Source: CAWIHA01 sp963835855 (GTDB lineage: Bacteria; Acidobacteriota; Terriglobia; Bryobacterales; Bryobacteraceae). From it: DNA of 64,000 bases. The notes beneath the pieces were generated by a model that saw nothing but the letters and a program-made list of their open reading frames with translations, searched no databases and had not been told where the DNA came from. The position numbers and the translations under genes are program-made. This document shows, in pieces, positions 17,666 to 26,100 of the stretch (the stretch's first letter is position 1; each line of letters opens with the position of its first letter). The stretch spans positions 1 to 64,000 of the forward strand of contig CAWIHA010000025.1 in the NCBI GenBank assembly GCA_963835855.1, written 5' to 3'.

Positions 17666-18433
17666 ATGGCGTGCGAAAAGTGCGGCGGCTCAGGATGGAT
17701 CATCGTAGAGCGCGAGGGTGTCTCAGGCGCCGAGCGGTGCGACTGCGGTCCGGCCGAACCCCTCGAGGACCTCGAAGCACGCGCGAATCTCCCGCCCCTC
17801 TACCGCAATAAATCGTTCGACAACTTCCTGCTTCCGCAGGAGAACCCGATTGCCTTTCGCGACCTGGCTGAGGTGATGCGCCTGGTGAAGTCTTACGTGC
17901 GCGAATTCCCGAGCGGCCCCAAGCCTGGCCTGCTATTGATTGGGCCGACCGGAACGGGCAAAACGCACCTTGCGGTCGCCGCAATGCGCGAGCTGATGGC
18001 GCGGGGATTTCAGGGACTCTTCTTCGATTACATCAACCTGCTCGAGCGCATTCGCGCGGGCTACGATGCCGATGCGGGTGCGGCGGATCGCAATGCATAT
18101 CAGTCCTGCCTGGACGTTCCGCTGTTGCTGCTGGACGATCTGGGATCGCACCGCGCGCTCGGATGGATCGAGGATACCGTGACCTCGATCGTCACCTATC
18201 GCTGCAACCACCAGAAGGCGCTCATTGCCACGACAAACCTTGCCGATCCAGCGGCCGGCGACGCCGTCGTACAGCGCGCGCCCGGTGCGTCACAAGTCGA
18301 GTACAGGATAACGCTGGCCGAGAAGATCGGCGAGCGGGCGCGCTCCCGGCTCTTCGAAATGTGCGAGGTTGTGAAGATCCCCGCCATTCCCGATCACCGC
18401 TTGTTCAAGGATCGCCTGCGCAAAGGCAACTAA
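17666..18433 (+). CDS. DnaC/IstB-like AAA+ ATPase
   Basis: About 255 residues. A zinc-finger-like N-terminus (CEKCGGSGW ... CDCG) is followed by an AAA+ domain with Walker A GPTGTGKTHLAVA and Walker B LLLLDDLG, then a sensor region with IATTNL and an arginine-containing RARSRLFEM. This is the DnaC/DnaI/IstB family that loads replicative helicase. No transposase is next to it, so a chromosomal helicase-loader role is more likely than IS-associated IstB. Starts at 17630, 17657 and 17666 are all in frame; MACEKCGG matches family N-termini best. Confidence 0.8.
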   Translation: MACEKCGGSGWIIVEREGVSGAERCDCGPAEPLEDLEARANLPPLYRNKSFDNFLLPQENPIAFRDLAEVMRLVKSYVREFPSGPKPGLLLIGPTGTGKTHLAVAAMRELMARGFQGLFFDYINLLERIRAGYDADAGAADRNAYQSCLDVPLLLLDDLGSHRALGWIEDTVTSIVTYRCNHQKALIATTNLADPAAGDAVVQRAPGASQVEYRITLAEKIGERARSRLFEMCEVVKIPAIPDHRLFKDRLRKGN

Positions 18434-18545
18434 GCCACGACCCGCCTGGGCCGGTGCGCTCTGTGGGCGGCGCGTGGAAGGAAAAAACCTTAGCGAAGAG
18501 ACGGATCGTTATGTACACTGAAACCAAGAGGCTTCAGAAGCGATC

Positions 18546-18989
18546 ATGCCGGTTCAAGAAAAGCTCGCCGCGGTTGCCGATCCAGCGAGCCGGACGCAGG
18601 CCGCGATCGTTCTGATTCGCGTGGCGGTGGGCGCGGTGTTCCTCTCCGAAGGCATCCAGAAATTCCTGTTTCCCGCCGCGCTCGGCGTCGGGCGCTTCAC
18701 CAAGATCGGTATTCCGGCGCCGCAGTTTTTTGCGCCCTTCGTAGGTGTGGTCGAGATCGTCTGTGGCGCGCTCGTCATTGCCGGCTTGGTCACGCGTCTG
18801 GCCGCGGTTCCGCTGGTCATCGACATCAGCGTGGCGATTGCAACTACAAAGGTCCCCCTCCTCTTGCACCGGGGTTTCTGGGCGATGGCTCACGAAGCGC
18901 GCACGGATTTCGCGATGCTGCTCGGGTTGATCTTCCTGCTGATTGCCGGACCGGGATCCTGGTCTATCGGCGAGCAGGGCAGGGAATAA
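18546..18989 (+). CDS. DoxX family membrane protein
   Basis: A 147-residue protein with four predicted membrane helices (about 20-45, 65-90, 92-110, 120-140). The pattern VAVGAVFLSEGIQKFLFP, FVGVVEIVCGALVIAGL and FAMLLGLIFLLIAGPG is that of DoxX/DoxD-like proteins. These are linked to quinone or thiosulfate metabolism in archaea but most bacterial members have no defined role. It stands alone between the DnaC-like gene and the Flp pilin. Confidence 0.82.
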   Translation: MPVQEKLAAVADPASRTQAAIVLIRVAVGAVFLSEGIQKFLFPAALGVGRFTKIGIPAPQFFAPFVGVVEIVCGALVIAGLVTRLAAVPLVIDISVAIATTKVPLLLHRGFWAMAHEARTDFAMLLGLIFLLIAGPGSWSIGEQGRE

Positions 18990-19128
18990 GGTCTATCTGA
19001 GTGCAATGGCGTTCTTGCGTCTCGTAATCCAGGCGTTTCTAGGCCGTTGCTAAGCCCTTCCGCCGATTTGCCCTTTTCCGGATTTCTGTTACTGTCATCT
19101 TGCCACCCTGATGCCAGGAGGAGACCGA

Positions 19129-19323
19129 ATGAAGCCTGTGATCTCCAGGATATGGACTTGGAAGATCTGGAAGGACGACCGGGGTCAGGACCTAGTCGAA
19201 TATGCGTTGATGGCGGGGTTTGTAGCCGTGGCAGCCGGCGCAATGCTGCCGAATGTGTCCAATAGCATCAGCACCATCTTCAGCCAAATACAATCGCTAT
19301 TGTCCACTGCTGCCGGCTCCTAA
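19129..19323 (+). CDS. Flp/Fap-type pilin
   Basis: A 64-residue prepilin. The basic leader ends near DRGQDLVEYALMAGFVAVAA, matching the Flp motif in which cleavage after glycine precedes a conserved E-Y pair and a hydrophobic helix. It is processed by a prepilin peptidase and assembled by Tad machinery. ATG 19129 is fixed by AGGAGG about seven bases upstream; an in-frame ATG at 19111 lies upstream of that site. No tad genes are adjacent; the nearest related gene is the prepilin peptidase at 41 kb. Confidence 0.85.
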   Translation: MKPVISRIWTWKIWKDDRGQDLVEYALMAGFVAVAAGAMLPNVSNSISTIFSQIQSLLSTAAGS

Positions 19324-19466
19324 CTCCCGCCCCGGATGGAGCAGGCGCTCCTGCCGGTGATCGCAGGCTCAACCAGATCAAACTGTTTTGCACGGCGGGC
19401 GCGCGATCTGCTTGGTCTGGCCTTTCAGCTTGCGCATCTTTGTGCCGGAAACGCCTTGCCGGGCGA

Positions 19467-20756
19467 TCAGCGTGCTGGCAGTGGTTCGCTTCTGGGTGCA
19501 AAGGGGCTTACCAGGTTCGCTTGGCGGTCGAATTCCAGCTCGCGCGGCGGCCCGGCGACCTTTAGGGACGGCTTCTGTTGAATCTCTGGAAGCAAGTTCT
19601 CGCTCAGGCCGACGATCCCCAGCTCCAGCGTGTTCCGGATCCATCCGACCGTCACATCTTGTGCGTCCAGTCTGCCCACCGTCGTTCGGATACGCTCCAG
19701 GCACTCGCGGTCCGCTGGAAAGTGAACCGGCGTGCGGATCGCTTCTGGCGTGGATGCCGTTAGCGAGTTGACGTGCGTCGCGGTCCAGTCGATCGCGTTG
19801 ACCAAGCGATCGGTAACCACATCGGCCATCCCGATGCCCACTGCGTTTCCGTGCGTCAACCCGCTCAGACCGCGCACGAAGATCCGGCCGATGCGCGGCA
19901 GATCCGGCCAGGGGTTGTACTCACAATGAATGGAGCGGTTAATGATCCTTGTATCCATGCCTGCGCCGCTGATGTCTTTTCCGATCTCGTCAACGATGAG
20001 GATGTCGAGTTCGCGCACGGGGAGACGGCCCATCCATGATTTGACCAGCGCGAGCAGCTCTGGCTCGAGCCGCTCCATATCTGGGGCGGGCACGGCTTCG
20101 AGCTGCGCCGTGTTGTGGTTCGCGTCCTCCAGGATCGCGAGGCCGCCCAGCATCTTTCCTGAAGCAAGCACCTGGCGGCCCACCGTGCGGATGACGCGCT
20201 CGAGCCCCAGGCGGTATCCGTGCGCGTGATAGCGCTCGGCGCCGGCAAGTTTCCCCAAGCCAAGCGTCATCATTTTGAAAAGCCCGCTTTCGATTCCGCC
20301 GGAGAAATCGGTGTGCCACTTGACGCGGTTTACGAGCATCACGCCGTCACTCTCGAAGGCGGTGCGATCCATGAATGTCTCGATGCCTTCGGATGTGCAC
20401 CCAAGCGAAACCACTTCGAGCGAGCTCGTGACGGGGCAGCCCATCGTGGCCTCTGAGATTCCGTAACGCGCTAGCACATCGGCCTGGCCCCCGGCGGTGG
20501 CGGCGCCGTGGCTGCCCATGGCGGGAAACAGGAATGGGCGCATGTTGCGGCCCTTCCAGAAGTCGATTACGGATTGGACGATCGTGGCGATGTTCGCGAT
20601 CCCACGGCTGCCCACGCCGATGGCGACGCGTGCGCCGGGCGCCAGGCGTGCCGCGAAGCCGGTGCGCAGCATCTGCCGCTCGATTTCGCCCGGAATGTCC
20701 CTCATGCTGCGGTCCGGAAAATGCTGGCGGACCAGCAGCATGCGCGGGAATTTCAT
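19467..20756 (-). CDS. LarA-like protein (lactate racemase N-terminal domain, DUF2088)
   Basis: A 429-residue protein. The start MKFPRMLLVRQHFPD, GARVAIGVGSRGIANI, PAMGSHGAATAGGQ, VNRVKWHTDFSGGIESGL and LPRIGRIFVRGLSG are typical of a DUF2088/LarA-like group often annotated as lactate racemase domain proteins. True LarA carries a nickel-pincer cofactor on a conserved lysine; I cannot confirm the full active site here, so the substrate is unknown. The region 20757-20960 downstream in plus coordinates (its promoter side) has no gene. It lies on the strand opposite to the pilin. Confidence 0.7.
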   Translation of the reverse strand: MKFPRMLLVRQHFPDRSMRDIPGEIERQMLRTGFAARLAPGARVAIGVGSRGIANIATIVQSVIDFWKGRNMRPFLFPAMGSHGAATAGGQADVLARYGISEATMGCPVTSSLEVVSLGCTSEGIETFMDRTAFESDGVMLVNRVKWHTDFSGGIESGLFKMMTLGLGKLAGAERYHAHGYRLGLERVIRTVGRQVLASGKMLGGLAILEDANHNTAQLEAVPAPDMERLEPELLALVKSWMGRLPVRELDILIVDEIGKDISGAGMDTRIINRSIHCEYNPWPDLPRIGRIFVRGLSGLTHGNAVGIGMADVVTDRLVNAIDWTATHVNSLTASTPEAIRTPVHFPADRECLERIRTTVGRLDAQDVTVGWIRNTLELGIVGLSENLLPEIQQKPSLKVAGPPRELEFDRQANLVSPFAPRSEPLPAR

Positions 20757-20960
20757 GACCCCGATTTTAGCACCGGATTTTCCGCGCACCTACGCCGCTC
20801 CTGCGAGCGGAGGTCTACACGGGGCTCAAAGGGATTCCTCCCGCGAAGTTCCCTCCATGTCAACCAGCCGTTTAACGCTCTGCTTGTAGAAGGGGGCCTG
20901 CGGATCGAAAGGTCCGGATCGAAAAAGTTGGCCGTCCCTGGATGCTGCTGCTCACGCTGG

Positions 20961-21554
20961 CTACATTGCGCCCCACTCGCGCTCGAGCATTTTCGAGTAC
21001 TCGCCGGAAGCGTATAGCTGGAATTCGAACTCGGCGGAGGAAACCGGCGTGAAAGAGAAGAGCTGCTGGCGGCACGTGAACATGTGATCGGCGAAGCGGT
21101 GGTAATAGCGCATGAAATCGGGCGCGAGGCCGTCGCGCCCGGGGAGCGCCTCGAAAACCGCGTGCAGGCCGAGCGCGCGAGAGAAGATAGTGCGGTGTTC
21201 ATGCACGCCCCACGTTCGTAACTTGTGCACGACATCCGCAGGAGGATCTTCGACCAGCAACGCGCTGAAGCTCTCCGGCCGGATGCCGGAATCCTTCAAT
21301 TCCTCGGTCTGCTCTACGATCTCCATCGATTGCGAGACCCAGCGTAACAGGTCCTTGCCGAGATAGAACAGCATCGTCAGCTCGCAATAGCGGCCCTCCA
21401 GCAGCCTCTCCTCAAGTTGCTGTGTACTGAAATCCTGGCCGGGCAGCAGGCCGTGCAGGATGAGGCTCGCACGCGAGGCGTCGACGAGTTTTCCGGGGCC
21501 GGAGGCATCGGAGAACGGATGCAGGATGAGTGGTGGGAGTTGCCTGTTCGCCAT
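20961..21554 (-). CDS. Conserved-looking hypothetical protein
   Basis: A 197-residue soluble protein, mostly helical, that I do not recognise. It begins MANRQLPPLILHPFSDASGP, has ASRASLILHGLLPGQDFSTQ, LTMLFYLGKDLLRW and ends SKMLEREWGAM. It shows no signal peptide, membrane helix or metal motif. It precedes the LarA-like gene on the same strand with about 200 bases between, so co-transcription is possible. The start chosen avoids a proline-rich upstream extension to 21611. Confidence 0.55.
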   Translation of the reverse strand: MANRQLPPLILHPFSDASGPGKLVDASRASLILHGLLPGQDFSTQQLEERLLEGRYCELTMLFYLGKDLLRWVSQSMEIVEQTEELKDSGIRPESFSALLVEDPPADVVHKLRTWGVHEHRTIFSRALGLHAVFEALPGRDGLAPDFMRYYHRFADHMFTCRQQLFSFTPVSSAEFEFQLYASGEYSKMLEREWGAM

Positions 21555-21762
21555 GGACCAGGAGGCCGGCGGACCTGGAGGCCCGGCCGGCGAGACTCCA
21601 AATGGATACATCGGCGCGGGGGCGGCAACGCTTTAGGCGCCTAGCTGTTTTCTTTGTGCGCTTCGATCCTTCCAGCGCCATTCCAGCGTGTTGCACTGAC
21701 GCATTCGCCTCCGGACTCCACAGCGCGCAGGAGGATGGGGGGATGGGTGTATCGTGTATCTT

Positions 21763-23130
21763 ATGCGAATCGCGCCAAGCTGCTTGTTTTTCCTGCTTTC
21801 ATTGAATTGCGGCTGTGCCTTTGACCATCCTGCGTACGCTGCGGCCCAAGCGGCGAAGCCTCGGGCCGGCGTGGCAGCAACAGCCAAGGCCACCGCGGGG
21901 AACGCCCTCCCAACATTCACGGGCTCCTTTAGGTCGGGAGGAGCCACGTTTCAATACACGATGGTGGGCGGCCAGCCTCAAGCCGGCGGAACGACCATGA
22001 TTCCGACGGTGATCATTCCCGTCTCCTTCGTGTTCGACGAGTATCTGGATGCCAGTGGCAACAAAATCGTGCTCGATGCAACTCCCGTGGTTTCTGCGAT
22101 CGTGCAATCGCCCATTTTCCAGGACTATGCTTTTAGCACCGGAAATACGCAATACGGCGACGCCGTACAGCGGGCCGAATTCTGGAACGTTATGGGAAAC
22201 AACTGGCACACGCTGCTCGGCCAGCCCACTGTGCTGCCCGCCGTCCAGATCGAAATCACGCCCGGTCATGCCTATGTCATGCAGTCGAAGAACACCGGGG
22301 GAAACTTCGCAGACATCGACGTGGTTTTCGTGCAGAGCGCTTTATTTCAGGCCTTGGAGAGCTTGATGGGAACGGCGGTCACACCGGGCCAGTTGGCTAT
22401 TGTCCTGTTCCGGAACGCCGCGCTCTATGGAACTACTATACCGGCGTACGCTATCTCAGCCGAAGATCCCACCGTCTGTTGCAGTTTTGGCCAACACGGC
22501 GTCGTAGCCAACACTAACAAGACCATCGTCCAGCCTTATGTGTTCGCGTCTTATATCGATCCCGGCCTGCTTCCTCAAGCTGCCGATGGCATGGCGCTTC
22601 AAGAAGGCGCTGCCATTGTGACCGCTTCGGACGTGCAAGCCCTCAGCGAGCAGGTCACAGAGTGGCTGAACGATCCCTTCTCCGGGACTACCTCTGCGAA
22701 TGTTTTTCCGCCCTGGCAGGCACCTCAGGGCGTATTCGGTTGCGCGAGCTTTGGAGGCCCGAACTACTTCGGTGAAGTGGAGGACACGTTCTTTTCTGCC
22801 GCCCCAACACACTACCTGCTGCCATCGCAGTCGGCGGCCACTGTGTCGGCTGGCGGCTCGACTTATCACCTCCAGAACGCCGCGTTACTACCGTGGTACG
22901 AAGAGCCTCTCCTCTGCCACCACATTCAATGGAGCCTACAGCTATCCCGATACAAGCGTGCTTACCGGACCGGCACTGTCGTGCATGGTACCTCTCCCAT
23001 CACCTACCGCCCAACCGCTGCCCCAAAGCGCTTCAAATGGCCATGCGCTCATCGGATATTGGGAATCCTATCTTTCATCAAGCACGTTTTACCCCTTCTT
23101 CCCTTTACGCGAAGTAGCTCCTCAGTATGA
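21763..23130 (+). CDS. Secreted Acidobacteriota-type domain, 5' part of a frameshifted multidomain gene
   Basis: A signal peptide (MRIAPSCLFFLLSLNCGCAF) leads into a ~360-residue domain seen, as I recall, in many acidobacterial secreted proteins: TMIPTVIIPVSFVFDEY, FWNVMGNNWHTLLGQP, then LSEQVTEWLNDPF and YHLQNAALLPWY. In relatives the LSEQVTEW stretch usually reads LSHEVAEW, a possible metal site; here His and the first Glu are replaced. After ~22,899 this frame becomes nonsense, while the expected continuation (SLSSATTFNGAYSYPDTSVL) appears one frame over in the next entry. So this and the next entry are probably one gene with one indel. Coding similarity in this frame ends near 22,900, though the frame stays open to 23,130. 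Confidence 0.65.
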   Translation: MRIAPSCLFFLLSLNCGCAFDHPAYAAAQAAKPRAGVAATAKATAGNALPTFTGSFRSGGATFQYTMVGGQPQAGGTTMIPTVIIPVSFVFDEYLDASGNKIVLDATPVVSAIVQSPIFQDYAFSTGNTQYGDAVQRAEFWNVMGNNWHTLLGQPTVLPAVQIEITPGHAYVMQSKNTGGNFADIDVVFVQSALFQALESLMGTAVTPGQLAIVLFRNAALYGTTIPAYAISAEDPTVCCSFGQHGVVANTNKTIVQPYVFASYIDPGLLPQAADGMALQEGAAIVTASDVQALSEQVTEWLNDPFSGTTSANVFPPWQAPQGVFGCASFGGPNYFGEVEDTFFSAAPTHYLLPSQSAATVSAGGSTYHLQNAALLPWYEEPLLCHHIQWSLQLSRYKRAYRTGTVVHGTSPITYRPTAAPKRFKWPCAHRILGILSFIKHVLPLLPFTRSSSSV

Positions 23131-26100
23131 CGTTGTCATGGTCAGTTTTGCGGTGCCCGCGCAAGGTTCTACCTCCCTACTAGAGTTCAGCCCGCCTTCC
23201 GAGCAGACCACCGCCCAATTCAAAGCGGATGTCCAGTATTTGCAGAGTCTTGGGAAGAAGGTGCTGCTCTCACTGGGAGGCGGTAGTCAGATCGTTACAC
23301 TCAACACAGCGGCGGACGTTCAAAACTTCGTCAGCTCCGTTGCCGCTATCGTCCAACAATACGGGTTCGACGGCATCGATCTCGACATCGAGAACCCTTC
23401 GCTCATTCTTGATCCGGGCGATACCGACTTCCGGAATCCAACCACGCCTTCCATCGTGAATTTGATCGCGGCCTGCCGGCAGTTGCGCAACCAGTTCGGT
23501 TCCAACTTCATGCTCACTATGGTTCCGGAGGTGGTCCAGGTGCAGGCCGGATTCGAATCCTACAGCGGAACATCCGGATCGTTTCTACCGGTTATTTACG
23601 GTCTCAAGGACATCCTGTCGTTTGTCGATGCCCAAGATTACGACACACCACCGCTCCCCGGCCTCGATAGGAACTTTTATATTCCCGGCACGGCCGATTA
23701 CCACGTTGCCATGACGGAGATGCTTCTGGCAGGCTTCCCCGTGGCCCACAACCCCAACAATTTCTTCCCGCCACTGCCGCCGGAGAAGGTCGCGATCGGC
23801 GCAATTGCTGGCCCCCAGGTCCGCCACTTTGTCTCGATGAGCGGGCTTTCCAACACTTTGAATTACCTCATCAAAGGCGTGCCATACGGTGGCCAATACG
23901 TACTCCAGAACCCAGCGGGATACCCGAACATGTTGGGCATGATGGCCTGGTCAGATACGATCGACCGGTATATGAATTACCAGTTCTCCAACACCATCGG
24001 GCCGTTGTTGCACCAGATGCCGGCGGTTGTGCCTCATAACTGCACGTATTCGCTTAACCCAACCAGCGCGAGTCTCGCGGGGAACGGCGGTGCAGGATCG
24101 ATCAGTGTCACGGCCGGAGACGGCTGCAACTGGATCGTGCAGAACTGGACCTCCGGCGCCGATTGGCTGACGGTTACCAGCGGCTCCGCCGGCACCGGCA
24201 ACGGAGCGGTGAACTACCAGGCATCCGCGAACACGGGCAATCCGCGGTCGGCCACTCTCACCATCGCTGGCGTTTCGTTCACGGTCAATCAAAGTTGCGG
24301 GCTTTTGCTCAACGCGGAGGGCGCGAGTTTTCCGGCCGGCAGCGGCACGGGTACGATCACGATCACGACCGGCCCGGCCTGCACCTGGACGGCGTCGTCT
24401 GCGCTCGGCTGGGTGACGGTCACGGGCGGAGCCTCAGGCTCGGGCGACGGCACGGTGAGCTACACGGTGGCAGCCAACACTGACCCGGCGGCGCGCTCAG
24501 GCACCATGACGATCGCTGGGCTAACCTACACGGTTGAGCAGGAGAGCGCTTCGGCGGCTGGCCTGAATTTTGCCGGTTCGATGGCGCAGATTGCCTCAGC
24601 CGGGAGCTGGGATACCTTGATCACGCTCATCAACGCCGGCGAGGCGGCGGCCGAGGCGCGTTTGAACTTCTTCAGCGATCCCGCTGGCAGCCCGCTCCTG
24701 CTGCCGTTTGCCTTCCCGCAGCAGCCCGCGCTGGGCACCATTCTCGGGACGACTTTCGACAGCACGGTCTTCGGCGGCACATTCCATGCCAACGCCATGC
24801 TGCTTCTCGATACGACCGGGCCGGTCGACCAGGTCGGCTCGGCGCAGTTGCTCACCAACGGCGCCGTCAGCGGCTTTGCGGTTTTCAAGGCCACTGATAC
24901 CGGACAGGAGGCCGTGGCGCCGCTCGAAACGGGCAACGCCAGTTCCTACATTCTCGCGTTCGATAACACGGGCGGCATAGTGACTGGCGTGGCCATTGCC
25001 AACGTGGCCTCGGCGGCGGGGAACGTTCCGGTCGTCATTCGCGACGACACCGGCGCCCAGATCGGAACCGGGTCGATCCCGCTGGCAGCCGAAGGCCACA
25101 CGTCCTTCGTGTTAACGGATGCCACGAAGGGATTCCCGGTCACGGCGGGCAAGCGCGGCACGGTCGAGTTTGACACGCCGGCCGGCGGCCAGATCAGCGT
25201 GCTCGGCCTGCGCTTCCCCCCATCCAGTGTGAACGCGTTCACGAGCGTTCCGGTGCTGGCCAACGTCACCTCCAGCGGCGGCACGATGGCGCACTTGGCC
25301 TCCGCCGGCAGTTGGAAGACGACGATCACGCTGGTGAATACCGGCACGGCTTCGGCGAATGCGCATCTGCACTTCTTCGGCGACAGCGGCAGTCCGCTGT
25401 CGCTGCCGCTGAGCTTCCCGCAGTCTGGCAGCCCGACCACGGCCTCGACGCTCGACCGCACCCTCGCCGCCGGCGCCATGCTTATCATCGAAAGCACCGG
25501 CCCGGTCGCCCAGGTGGGCTCGGCGCAACTGACCACTGATGGCGCTGTCAGCGGCTTCGCGGTTTTCAAGGCCACTGATACCGGACAGGAGGCGGTGGTG
25601 CCTTTGGAGACGCGTAATCCCGCCTCTTTCATGCTCGCTTTCGACAACACCGGCGGCATAGTGACTGGCGTGGCCATTGCCAACGTGGCCTCGCAGGCGG
25701 GGAACGTTCCGGTCGTCATTCGCGACGACACCGGCACGGAGATCGGGACCGGGTCGATTGCGCTGGCAGCCGAAGGCCACAAGTCCTTCGTGTTAACGGA
25801 TGCCACGACTGGATTCCCGGTCACGGCGGGCAAGCGCGGCACGATCGAGTTCGAGACGCCCGCCGGCGGCCAGATCAGCGTGCTCGGCCTGCGCTTCCCC
25901 CCCTCGAACGCGAACGCGTTCACCACCATCCCGGTGATGGCACCGTGCTGTTGCAGCGGCTGCGTAAGCGGAGGCGGAAATGGCCTATCTCCTCTGCCCC
26001 CCACCCAAGGTTCGCTCGTGGTGACGATCACGAGTCTACCCACCGCAACTTCAGCAAGCGTTACCGTTAGCGGGCCAAGCGGCTACAGCACCCAGTTGAC

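Noticed and set aside
17666..18433. IS21-type insertion sequence suggested by the IstB-like ATPase
   Set aside because: No IstA-type transposase, terminal repeats or target duplication lie nearby, and the N-terminal zinc-finger form fits a chromosomal DnaC-like protein.
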